DNA of 5,969 nucleotides from DATFQE01 sp035264445 (GTDB lineage: Bacteria; Actinomycetota; Thermoleophilia; Gaiellales; Gaiellaceae), in the NCBI GenBank assembly GCA_035264445.1, contig DATFQE010000024.1, forward strand, positions 1 to 5,969, given 5' to 3'. Below the pieces are notes generated by a model, which was not told where the DNA came from, made no database searches, and was given only the letters and a program-made list of their open reading frames with translations. A program made the position numbers and the translations under genes. This document shows positions 1-5,845 of the stretch, one piece after another. Within the stretch, counting starts at the first letter, position 1. Every line of letters begins with the position of its first letter.

Positions 1-167
1 ACCTGCTCGACTCTGGCACCGACTTCGTCGCAGCCACGAACGCCGGCTACCACGCGGCGTTCGTGCTCGGGATCGGTTTCCTCGCGGCGGCCGCCTTCGT
101 CAGCGGGTTCGTGCTGCGCGCGACGACGGCGCCGGCCCACGCGGAGCCCGCGACCGAGACGGTGTAA
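1..167 (+). CDS. C-terminal end of a membrane transporter, probably MFS (DHA2-like), partial
   Basis: Only the last 54 codons are in the window, read in frame from position 3 and ending at TAA 165-167. The peptide begins LLDSGTDFVAATNAGYHAAF and then has one hydrophobic helix, roughly VLGIGFLAAAAFVSGFVL. A short Ala/Pro/Glu/Thr-rich cytoplasmic tail ends in ATETV. A Gly-Tyr/Phe-His-Ala-Ala-Phe stretch before a final Ala/Gly-rich helix is what I associate with the last membrane segment of 14-helix drug:H+ antiporter (DHA2) MFS proteins. That assignment is from memory of the family. The rest of the gene lies upstream of the window, so substrate and length cannot be judged. Codon use is strongly G/C-ending, like its neighbours. 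It is followed by a hairpin and then by an unrelated gene pair on the same strand. Confidence 0.6.
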   Translation, partial: LLDSGTDFVAATNAGYHAAFVLGIGFLAAAAFVSGFVLRATTAPAHAEPATETV

Positions 168-196
168 CAGCCGCTTCTGGCCGGTTTGAACGAGTA

Positions 197-232
197 ACGA
201 GGCTCTTCAGCCATCATGGCTGGGTGCCTCGT
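197..232. terminator. Nested hairpin after the transporter gene; possible terminator or operator
   Basis: An outer inverted repeat, ACGAGGC (197-203) with GCCTCGT (226-232), encloses an inner one, CAGCCA (208-213) with TGGCTG (217-222), around a TCA loop. The two stems are separated by a small asymmetric internal loop (TCTT opposite GGT). All 13 arm pairs are perfect, so a stable RNA hairpin or a two-layer DNA dyad is possible. It begins 29 bases after the transporter stop, which suits a terminator, but no T-run follows. It also covers the GTG at 224 that could start the next gene. It could equally be an operator or an attenuator for that gene pair. Confidence 0.45.
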
Positions 233-535
233 GACGAAGACGTGCGCGTCGTTGACAACCCGGCCGACGAGCGGTACGAGCTCTGGGTCGGAGACGAGCC
301 CGCGGGCCAGATCGTGTACCGGCTGCGCGAGGACGCCGTAGCGCTCATCCACACCGAGGTCGCGGACGCGTTCGAGGGCCACGGCCTCGGCGGGAAGCTC
401 GTCGCGGGCGCGCTCGCGGATATTCGCGGGCGCGGGCTGCGGCTGATCCCGATCTGCCCATTCGTCCGGTCGTACCTCGAGCGGCACCCGGAGCAGGCCG
501 ACCTCGTGGCGCCGCGCGCGCCACAGCAGCGATGA
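224..535 (+). CDS. Small GNAT-fold N-acetyltransferase, YjdJ/COG2388 type
   Basis: This is a 103-residue protein of the minimal acetyltransferase family that includes E. coli YjdJ and plant At1g77540 (PF14542-like). It probably binds acetyl-CoA, and its acceptor substrate is unknown. Visible family marks are the beta strands around YELWVGDEPAGQIVYRL, the HTEV motif at residues 43-46, and a glycine-rich CoA-binding turn GHGLGGKL at 52-59. The ICPF motif contains Cys78, the conserved cysteine proposed to be functional in this family, and is followed by a Y-x-x-x-HPE segment. The length is normal. GTG 224 lies inside a hairpin and has no Shine-Dalgarno sequence. GTG 242 (MRVVDNPADER) matches the usual family N-terminus better and would give 97 residues. 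The stop overlaps the next ATG (ATGA, 532-535), so the two genes are likely translationally coupled. YjdI and YjdJ are also neighbours in E. coli, which supports a shared role. Confidence 0.85.
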   Translation: MPRDEDVRVVDNPADERYELWVGDEPAGQIVYRLREDAVALIHTEVADAFEGHGLGGKLVAGALADIRGRGLRLIPICPFVRSYLERHPEQADLVAPRAPQQR

Positions 536-978
536 GCGCCGAGCAGGAGCGCGGGCCCGCGCGCGTGTACGCGGGTGGCTCGATCGAGGTGCACTGGGAG
601 CCGCGCCTGTGCATCCACGTGCGCAACTGCGTCCGGAACCTCGCCGCCGTTTTCGACGCGGACCGTCGCCCGTGGGTGGAGCCCGACGCTGCGGATGCCG
701 ACGCCGTCGCAGCTGCGATCGAAACGTGTCCGACGGGCGCGCTCCACTTCGTCCGGACGGACGACGGCCCGCAGGAGGAAGCGGCCGAGGAGCTCACGGT
801 GACGCCGACGCGGAATGGGCCCCTTTTCCTGCGCGGGCGGGTGCGCATCCAGGACGCGGAGGGCCGCGTGATCCGTGAGGACACGCGGGTCGCGCTGTGC
901 CGGTGCGGAGCGTCTGGCAACAAGCCGTTCTGCGACGGCAGCCACAACCGGATCGGCTTCGACGACACGCGCGCGTGA
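532..978 (+). CDS. Two-module iron-sulfur protein: YjdI-like mono-cluster domain plus CDGSH domain
   Basis: This is a 148-residue cytosolic protein. The N-terminal part (about residues 17-75) has the divergent ferredoxin pattern of the Fer4_19/YjdI family: C27-x-H-x3-C33, the PWVEPD segment at 47-52, and C66-P-T-G-A-L. In that family these cysteines are expected to hold an Fe-S cluster. The C-terminal part (about 95-145) is a CDGSH domain. It has ligands C123, C125, C134 and H138 in CRCGASGNKPFCDGSH, the three-Cys/one-His set that binds a redox-active [2Fe-2S] cluster in mitoNEET-type proteins. An acidic linker rich in Glu/Gln/Ala joins the two. The biological role is unknown; electron transfer or cluster handling is an inference. 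The start is fixed by the ATGA overlap with the acetyltransferase gene. No independent ribosome binding site is visible, so coupling to the upstream gene is likely. Confidence 0.9.
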   Translation: MSAEQERGPARVYAGGSIEVHWEPRLCIHVRNCVRNLAAVFDADRRPWVEPDAADADAVAAAIETCPTGALHFVRTDDGPQEEAAEELTVTPTRNGPLFLRGRVRIQDAEGRVIREDTRVALCRCGASGNKPFCDGSHNRIGFDDTRA

Positions 979-991
979 GGCGGGTTTCCGG

Positions 992-1627
992 CTAGCGGCG
1001 CGCGTCCCGGGCGGGCCTGTCCGGGGTCAGACCCCGGACAGGGCTGGGCCAGTCGCGTCCGTCTTCGTCGAGGATCAACCGCTCGTACGCGACCGCGGCC
1101 CTGCCGCCGTCGCCGAACAAGCGCAGCACCCGGTCGTGGGCCAGCCAACTCGGCGCGCGGTGACGGCGGAGGGCGCCGTAGCTGCTCCACGCCCACGCGG
1201 CCGGCCCGGGCGCGAGCCGGGCCTCGACCGGATTTCGGGCGATGTAGCGGTTGACCCAGATCGCGTGCCGCTCGGACTCGACCAGCCTGGAGCCGAAGCG
1301 GCCTTGGAAGAGGTGCCCGTCCAGTCGGCGACCGGCGTTGAACGCCTGCGCGTAGCGCCCGTTCAGTAGTTGCATCCCGCGTGAGAGCCCCGCCTTCGGC
1401 GTTTCGATCAGCAGGTGGTAGTGGTTGGGCATCAGGCAGTAGGCGTGCACGAGCCATTCGAACCTGGCGACAGCGCGTTCGAGGAGCCAGAGGAAGAACT
1501 GATAGTCGACCGCCTCCTCGCAGATCACCTGTCGGCGGTTACCGCGGTCGAAGACGTGATGGAGGGCGCCTTCGAAGTCGGGACGCGGTCGTCGGGGCAC
1601 GCGGGCGACCGTAGCGGCGCCGAACAC
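992..1627 (-). CDS. REP-associated tyrosine transposase (RayT, Y1/IS200-like HUH family)
   Basis: This is a 211-residue protein of the Y1 transposase superfamily, RayT branch. These single-copy enzymes cut and join single-stranded DNA at REP palindromes. It starts RRPRPDFEGALHHVFDRGN after a short leader. The HUH metal-binding motif is H69-Y70-H71 in LMPNHYHLLIE. The GHLFQGRF block is at 104-111. The likely nucleophile is Tyr128 in RYIARNPVEA, and a WSSY motif lies at 147-150. All key residues are present, so the enzyme looks intact. The GTG at 1627 gives nine extra residues. The in-frame GTG at 1600 (MPRRPRPDFEG) matches usual family starts better and gives 202 residues. No clear ribosome binding site serves either. 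The C-terminal residues VRGLTPDR come from the flanking palindrome read in frame. Codon use includes more A/T-ending codons (CAA, CTA, AAT, AGT, TTG) than the adjacent exporter, a mild sign of foreign origin. Confidence 0.92.
   Translation of the reverse strand: MFGAATVARVPRRPRPDFEGALHHVFDRGNRRQVICEEAVDYQFFLWLLERAVARFEWLVHAYCLMPNHYHLLIETPKAGLSRGMQLLNGRYAQAFNAGRRLDGHLFQGRFGSRLVESERHAIWVNRYIARNPVEARLAPGPAAWAWSSYGALRRHRAPSWLAHDRVLRLFGDGGRAAVAYERLILDEDGRDWPSPVRGLTPDRPARDARR
1016..1042. repeat. REP palindrome, left copy, overlapping the transposase 3' end
   Basis: This is a perfect 27-base palindrome with 13-base arms around a single central A. The core arms are GTCCGGGGTC and GACCCCGGAC, extended outward by CCT and AGG. 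The 21-base core (1019-1039) is identical to 1680-1700 beyond the start of the transposase gene. GGGGTC-N-GACCCC palindromes are the kind of element RayT proteins recognise in other genomes. This copy lies inside the coding sequence and encodes its C-terminal tail. Confidence 0.9.
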
Positions 1628-1650
1628 GCGCCGGACGAGGCGTTACGAAG

Positions 1651-1676
1651 TTGACACACGACACGTCCACTTAGGC
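1651..1676 (+). promoter_or_regulatory. Weak candidate promoter upstream of the exporter genes
   Basis: A perfect -35-like TTGACA occurs at 1651-1656 in the space between the divergent transposase and exporter genes. The best following -10-like hexamer is TTAGGC at 1671-1676, only 14 bases away and a poor match. A separate -10-like TAGGAT is at 1727-1732 but has no good -35 partner. One of these may drive the exporter pair. A transcript from the first would carry the right REP hairpin in its leader. Confidence 0.22.
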
Positions 1677-1706
1677 CGCGTCCGGGGTCAGACCCCGGAC
1701 GTGGCC
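1674..1706. repeat. REP palindrome, right copy, in the leader of the exporter genes
   Basis: This copy shares the 21-base core (1680-1700) with the left one and has the same central A on the plus strand, so both copies have the same orientation by that base. Outside the core its arms differ. They extend to GGCC (1674-1677) and GGCC (1703-1706), with one G-T wobble at 1678/1702, giving 16-base arms. As RNA it would form a long G/C-rich stem about 56 bases upstream of the exporter ATG. No T-run follows, so it is not a standard intrinsic terminator. Confidence 0.88.
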
Positions 1707-1762
1707 GGACAGGCGATGGGCCTGGCTAGGATCGATGCGCGGGCTCCGTCCCGCACTCGTGC

Positions 1763-3529
1763 ATGGACCGGGCGAATTCGACAACGCTGAGCCCTGCCGC
1801 GCGGTGGATTCGCCACGGCGGCGTTCGCCTGCCCGTCGCGCAGCCGGGCGAGCCCGACACGCGCTCTCCGGCACGCCTGCTGGTCTGGGTCGGGCGTCAG
1901 CAGATCCCGACGCTGCTCGCCGGAATCGTCTTCGGCGTCCTCTGGATGCTGTCGCAGGCGCTGATGCCGTTCACGATCGGCCGTGCGATCGAGGACGGGA
2001 TCGTCCAGCACGACAACCGCGCGCTCGCGTTGTGGACGCTCGCCCTCGTCGGGCTCGGGGCCGGCCAGGCGGGGTTCGGGATCATGCGCCACCGCTTCGC
2101 GGTCTTCAACTGGCTCCAGGCCTCCTACCGGCTCGCGCAGGTCGTGTCGCACCACGCCGCCCGCTCAGGCCCGGCCGTGCGCGGACAGCTCTCGACCGGC
2201 GAGGTCGTGGCGACGATCTCGAACGACGCCATGCGCGCCGGCGGCGCGTTCGACATCACCGCGCGGCTCTCCGGAGCGATCGTCGCGTACGTCGTCGTCG
2301 CGGTGATCCTGCTCGCCGCGTCATCGACCCTCGGCCTCGTCGTACTCGTCGGCGTGCCCGTGCTCGTGTTCGCGCTGTCGTTCGTCGTCAGGCCGCTCCA
2401 GGAGCGCCAGCGCGAGCAACGCGACGAGGTCGGCAAGCTCACGGCGCTCGGCGCCGACACCGCGGCCGGGCTTCGCGTCCTGCGCGGGATCGGCGGTGAG
2501 GGCGCGTTCTTCGCCCGCTACCGCAGCCGCTCGCAGGAGGTCAGGCATGCGGGTGTGCGCGTCGCGCTCCCGCAGTCGACGCTCGACGCCGCCCAGGTCT
2601 TCATCCCGGGCGTCTTCGTCGTGCTCGTGACCTGGCTCGGCGCGCGGTTCGCGGTCTCCGGGCGGATCGGGCCGGGAGAGCTCGTGGCCTTCTACGGCTA
2701 CGCGGCATTCCTCGTCATCCCACTGCGGACCTCGGCGGAGGCGCTGGACAAGATCACGCGAGCGCTCGTCGGCGCCCGCCGGATGCTGGACGTGCTCCAA
2801 GTCGCGCCGCACGTGACCGATCCCGACGAGCCGGCACCGGTCCCGCCGAGGGGATCGCCGCTGCACGACCCGGTCTCCGGCGTCGAGATCGAGCCGGGTC
2901 TGCTGACGGCGATCGTGTCGTCGATCCCGGACGAGGCCGCGGCGATCGCCGACCGGCTCGGGCGGTTCGGCGGCGGCGACGGCGTCGTCCTGGGCGACGT
3001 CCGTCTCGCCGATCTGCCGCTCGACGCGGTTCGGCGCCGGATCGTCGTCAGCGAGGCCGATCCGGTGCTGTTCTCGGGCAAGCTCCGCTCCGAGCTCGAC
3101 CCGTGGGGCCGTGCCGGCGACGAGACGATCCTCGACGCGATCTCGATCGCGAACGCCGAGGACGTGCTCGAGCAGCTCCCGGCCGGGCTCGACACGACCG
3201 TGGACGAGCGCGGCCGTTCGTTCTCGGGCGGGCAGCGCCAGCGGCTCGTTCTGGCCAGGGCGCTCCTTTCGAACGCCGACGTGCTCGTCCTCGTAGAGCC
3301 GACGAGCGCCGTGGACGCCCACACCGAGGCCCGGATCGCGGGCCGCCTGCACGAGGCGCGCGCGGGCCGGACGACCGTCGTCGTCACGACGAGCCCGCTG
3401 ATGCTCGACCGCGCCGACCGCGTCGTCTACCTCCGGGACTGCCGAGCGGTCGCCGTCGGGCGTCACCGCGAGTTGCTCAAGGAGCAGTCGGACTACCGAG
3501 ACACGGTCACGCGCGGGGAGGACGTGTGA
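1763..3529 (+). CDS. ABC exporter half, nucleotide-binding domain with degenerate ATP site
   Basis: This is a 588-residue fused permease/ATPase of the ABC exporter type. A hydrophilic N-terminus is followed by about six membrane segments (near residues 48-70, 88-108, 168-188, 190-208, 275-295 and 303-325). The cytoplasmic loop motif TGEVVATISNDAMRAG is at 145-160. In the ATPase domain (about 370-588) the Walker A position reads AIVSSIPDEAAAIADR (384-399), with no GxxGxGKS/T. The Q-loop Gln is missing (SEADP, 430-434). The Walker B Asp is Val511 (VLVLVEPTS), although Glu512 and the SAVD D-loop remain. The H-loop His is replaced by Thr543. The signature FSGGQRQR (487-494) is intact. The frame is open and codon use is normal, so this is family-style degeneracy and not gene decay. 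It should supply only the signature half of the working ATP site formed with the next gene product. The substrate is unknown. The start is ATG 1763, with no obvious ribosome binding site. Confidence 0.9.
   Translation: MDRANSTTLSPAARWIRHGGVRLPVAQPGEPDTRSPARLLVWVGRQQIPTLLAGIVFGVLWMLSQALMPFTIGRAIEDGIVQHDNRALALWTLALVGLGAGQAGFGIMRHRFAVFNWLQASYRLAQVVSHHAARSGPAVRGQLSTGEVVATISNDAMRAGGAFDITARLSGAIVAYVVVAVILLAASSTLGLVVLVGVPVLVFALSFVVRPLQERQREQRDEVGKLTALGADTAAGLRVLRGIGGEGAFFARYRSRSQEVRHAGVRVALPQSTLDAAQVFIPGVFVVLVTWLGARFAVSGRIGPGELVAFYGYAAFLVIPLRTSAEALDKITRALVGARRMLDVLQVAPHVTDPDEPAPVPPRGSPLHDPVSGVEIEPGLLTAIVSSIPDEAAAIADRLGRFGGGDGVVLGDVRLADLPLDAVRRRIVVSEADPVLFSGKLRSELDPWGRAGDETILDAISIANAEDVLEQLPAGLDTTVDERGRSFSGGQRQRLVLARALLSNADVLVLVEPTSAVDAHTEARIAGRLHEARAGRTTVVVTTSPLMLDRADRVVYLRDCRAVAVGRHRELLKEQSDYRDTVTRGEDV
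3515..3521 (+). promoter_or_regulatory. Ribosome binding site inside the first exporter gene, fixing the start of the second
   Basis: GGGGAGG lies four bases before GTG 3526. It supports GTG 3526 over any upstream ATG in the same frame, all of which would place tens of non-homologous residues ahead of the protein. The GTG overlaps the previous stop by four bases (GTGA, 3526-3529), which couples translation of the two halves and suits a 1:1 heterodimer. Confidence 0.75.
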
Positions 3530-5268
3530 GCGAGCTGCTGCCGATCGCGGACGGCCCGGAGCTGCGCGCGCAGGCGCGGATCCTCGCCGGGCGACACCGC
3601 TGGGCGCTCTGGGGAACTGTCGCCCTTCACGCCGCCGCGGCCGCCGCCGGGCTCGCGGGCCCGCCGCTGCTCGGCAACCTCGTCCAGTCGGTCGAGCAGG
3701 GCACAACCACGGGTCACGTCGACCGCGTCGTCGCGGTGCTCGCCGCCTTCCTCGGCCTCCAGACGGTGTTGACCTTCTTCGCCCGCCGCGCGTCGTTCGT
3801 CCTCTCCGAGCAGATGTTCGCGGAGCTGCGCGAGGACTTCATGCGTCGCGTCCTCGGCCTCCCGCTCTCGACGGTGGAACGCGCGGGCACCGGCGACCTC
3901 GTCTCCCGGACGACCGCGGACGTCGACTCGCTGGCGCGGACGGTCCGCTTCGCCGTACCCGAGACGCTGATCGCAGGCGTCACGACGCTGCTCACGGTCG
4001 CGGCCGCGTTCTGGGTCAACCCGCTCGCCGCGCTCCCCTGCATCGCGGGAGTTCCGATCCTCCTCGTCGGGACGCGCTGGTACCTCCGGCGTGCGCCCGA
4101 CGCCTACCTCTGGGAGCGCGCGACGTACGCGACGCTGGCCGGGACGGTCGGCGAGACGGTCGAGGGCGGCCGGACGATCGAGGCGCTCGGGCTCAGGGAG
4201 GAGCGCGTGCGTCGGATCGACGACGACCTCCAGGAGGCGTACCGCGCGGAGCGGCGGACGCTCCGCCTCCGCACGATCTGGTTCCCGTCGGCCGAGTTCT
4301 CGTACGTGCTCCCCGTCGCAGCCTCGCTGGCGTGGGGCGGCTGGCTCGTCTCGAACGGCCAGGCGACGATCGGCGAGGTGACCGCCGTTGCGCTCTACGT
4401 GGTCGCGCTGGCCGACCCGGTCGACCGGCTGATCTCCTGGCTCGACGAGATCCAGGTCGGGGCGACGTCGTTCGCCCGCCTGGTCGGGATCGCGCGCGTG
4501 CCTCCGGACCGCACCGCGAAGGACGGCCGCCCCGACGGGGACGACCTCAGGGCCGAGGACGTCCGCTACGCGTACGTCGCCGACCGTGACGTCCTGCACG
4601 GCATCGACCTCGATCTCGAGCCCGGCGAGCGTGTCGCCGTCGTGGGGCCGTCCGGGGCCGGCAAGTCGACGCTCGGCCGCCTGCTCGCGGGCATCCACCC
4701 TCCGCGCGAAGGGCGGGTGGAGATCGGCGGCGTCCGCCTCGTCGACCTCCCCCTCGACACGCTGCGCAAGGAGGTCGCGCTCGTCACCCAGGAACAGCAC
4801 GTCTTCGTCGGCACGGTCGCCGAGAACCTCCGGCTCGCGCGCCCGCATGCCACCGACGAGCGCCTTCGCGACGCGCTGGCCGCCGTCGACGCGCTCGAGT
4901 GGGTCGAGCTGCTTCCGGACGGCCTCGACACGGTCGTCGGGACCGGGGGCTACCCGCTTACGCCGGCGCAGTCGCAGCAGCTCGCGCTCGCCCGGCTCGT
5001 GCTCGCCGACCCGCACACGCTCGTCCTCGACGAGGCGACCTCGTTGCTCGACCCGCGCGCGGCCCGCCACCTCGAGCGCTCGCTCGCCTCGGTCCTCCAG
5101 GGTCGAACCGTGGTCGCGATCGCGCACCGTCTCCACACCGCGCACGACGCGGACCGGGTCGCCGTCGTGGAGGAAGGGCTGCTTCAGGAACTCGGCACGC
5201 ACGAGGAGCTCGTCGAGCATGACGGCTCGTACGCCGCGCTCTGGGACTCCTGGCACGGCGACCGCTAG
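3526..5268 (+). CDS. ABC exporter half, catalytic nucleotide-binding domain with degenerate signature
   Basis: This is a 580-residue fused permease/ATPase, the partner of the preceding gene product. The membrane domain has about six helices in residues 25-310, with the loop motif TGDLVSRTTADVDSLART at 122-139. The ATPase domain (about 342-580) has an aromatic A-loop (Tyr350), Walker A GPSGAGKST (374-382) and Q-loop Gln422. Walker B is TLVLDEATS with Asp502 and Glu503, the D-loop ends LLD (507-509), and the H-loop is His534 (AIAHRLHTAHDADRV). The signature is abnormal: LTPAQSQQ (478-485) replaces LSGGQ. The protein therefore carries the ATP-binding and hydrolysing half of the one competent site and relies on the first subunit's FSGGQ. 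It probably acts in the cytoplasmic membrane as a heterodimeric exporter. Drug, lipid or peptide substrates are all possible and nothing here decides between them. GTG 3526 is chosen from the GTGA overlap and the GGGGAGG upstream. The stop TAG is shared with the convergent gene. Confidence 0.93.
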   Translation: MSELLPIADGPELRAQARILAGRHRWALWGTVALHAAAAAAGLAGPPLLGNLVQSVEQGTTTGHVDRVVAVLAAFLGLQTVLTFFARRASFVLSEQMFAELREDFMRRVLGLPLSTVERAGTGDLVSRTTADVDSLARTVRFAVPETLIAGVTTLLTVAAAFWVNPLAALPCIAGVPILLVGTRWYLRRAPDAYLWERATYATLAGTVGETVEGGRTIEALGLREERVRRIDDDLQEAYRAERRTLRLRTIWFPSAEFSYVLPVAASLAWGGWLVSNGQATIGEVTAVALYVVALADPVDRLISWLDEIQVGATSFARLVGIARVPPDRTAKDGRPDGDDLRAEDVRYAYVADRDVLHGIDLDLEPGERVAVVGPSGAGKSTLGRLLAGIHPPREGRVEIGGVRLVDLPLDTLRKEVALVTQEQHVFVGTVAENLRLARPHATDERLRDALAAVDALEWVELLPDGLDTVVGTGGYPLTPAQSQQLALARLVLADPHTLVLDEATSLLDPRAARHLERSLASVLQGRTVVAIAHRLHTAHDADRVAVVEEGLLQELGTHEELVEHDGSYAALWDSWHGDR

Positions 5269-5819
5269 CGCTTGCGCAGCGTGCGGAACGTGATCGAGTA
5301 GCGCAGCTCCTTCGTCGGCGGGATCGAGTGCTGCCACGAGGCCCGCGCCTTTCCCGCCAGCACATAGCCGGAGCGCGGCTCGAGCAAGACCTCCCACACC
5401 CGGCGATCGTCGCCCTTGCCGCGCTGGAAGCGCAGCCGGCTCTCCCCGCCGAGCGAGACGCCGATAACCGTGCCGAACGCCGGCGCGTCGCGGTGCCAGC
5501 CGATCGTCGAGCCCGGTGGATAGCGCTGCACGAGGATTTCGACGAGCTCCTCCGAGTCGTGGCCGGCGAGCTCCGCTGCGCGCTCGCGCACGGGGAGAAT
5601 CCAGTCGGGCACGGCCTCGCCGGGTAACGGCGTTCGCGCTTCGTAGTCGTAGTCGAGCCCGAAGTGCCGCGCCGTCCGCTTCGCCGCCTGACCGTGCATC
5701 ACGATCGGGTCGAACGGCAGCGACGCGAGCACACGGAGGACGTCCGCCTCCTCCTCGGCGGTGAGCAGGTCAGGCCGGTAGACGAGCCCTTCGGGCTCCT
5801 CGCTCAGTGCGCGCGCCAC
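5265..5819 (-). CDS. AlkB-family 2-oxoglutarate/Fe(II)-dependent dioxygenase
   Basis: This is a 184-residue enzyme of the AlkB superfamily, which oxidatively removes alkyl groups from nucleic acid bases (or, in some members, proteins) using 2-oxoglutarate, O2 and Fe(II). The iron ligands are His109 and Asp111 in IGWHRDAP and His164 in SWQHSIPP. The 2-oxoglutarate-binding arginine pair is Arg173 and Arg179 in RYSITFRTL. The RTARHFGLDYDYEAR region (48-62) is the usual substrate-lid sequence of short bacterial and plant-type AlkB homologues. The length is slightly below E. coli AlkB and it looks complete. GTG 5819 is the best start. AAAGGAG at 5832-5838 on the coding strand lies 12 bases upstream, a longish spacing. 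Whether it repairs alkylated DNA or modifies RNA cannot be told from sequence. No Ada-type regulator is in the window. It is convergent with the exporter genes and overlaps them by four bases. Confidence 0.92.
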   Translation of the reverse strand: MARALSEEPEGLVYRPDLLTAEEEADVLRVLASLPFDPIVMHGQAAKRTARHFGLDYDYEARTPLPGEAVPDWILPVRERAAELAGHDSEELVEILVQRYPPGSTIGWHRDAPAFGTVIGVSLGGESRLRFQRGKGDDRRVWEVLLEPRSGYVLAGKARASWQHSIPPTKELRYSITFRTLRKR

Positions 5820-5845
5820 GCGCCCTTACGGCTCCTTTCGGTCGT

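Larger units (their letters stand above)
1016..1706 (-). mobile_element. RayT-REP unit: transposase gene bracketed by REP palindromes
   Basis: The transposase gene and its two matching palindromes form a compact unit of about 690 bases. It sits between the iron-sulfur gene (stop at 978) and the exporter operon. Like other RayT loci it shows no IS-type terminal inverted repeats and no evident target duplication. It is therefore better described as a REP/RayT locus than as an insertion sequence. The exact ends cannot be set from one copy: the left palindrome lies inside the coding sequence and the gene's stop codon (992-994) lies outside it. Confidence 0.7.

Noticed and set aside
1016..1042. 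The palindrome as an intrinsic terminator for the Fe-S gene
   Set aside because: No T-run follows on either strand, and an identical core occurs at 1680-1700 in a non-terminator setting next to a RayT gene, so a REP element explains it better.
345..1457. Long minus-strand open frame across the acetyltransferase and Fe-S genes
   Set aside because: It is an Arg/Pro/Ala-rich shadow frame that crosses two plus-strand genes with clear motifs and part of the transposase in another frame.
3103..3525. Extension of the second exporter gene back to an upstream ATG at 3103
   Set aside because: The added 141 residues are Arg/Pro-rich out-of-frame readings of the first exporter's ATPase domain. GTG 3526 has a ribosome binding site and a four-base overlap with the previous stop.
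1763..3529. Reading the first exporter gene as a pseudogene because its Walker motifs are missing
   Set aside because: The frame is intact over 588 codons, the signature and membrane domain are well kept, and the partner has the exact complementary loss. This indicates maintained asymmetry and not decay.
3493..5397. A 634-codon open frame on the minus strand opposite the second exporter gene, and similar long antisense frames over 2321-3706
   Set aside because: In high-GC genes with G/C-ending codons the opposite strand is often open by chance. These translations are Arg/Asp/Glu/Ala-rich with no recognisable domain, while the plus strand encodes complete ABC exporter motifs.
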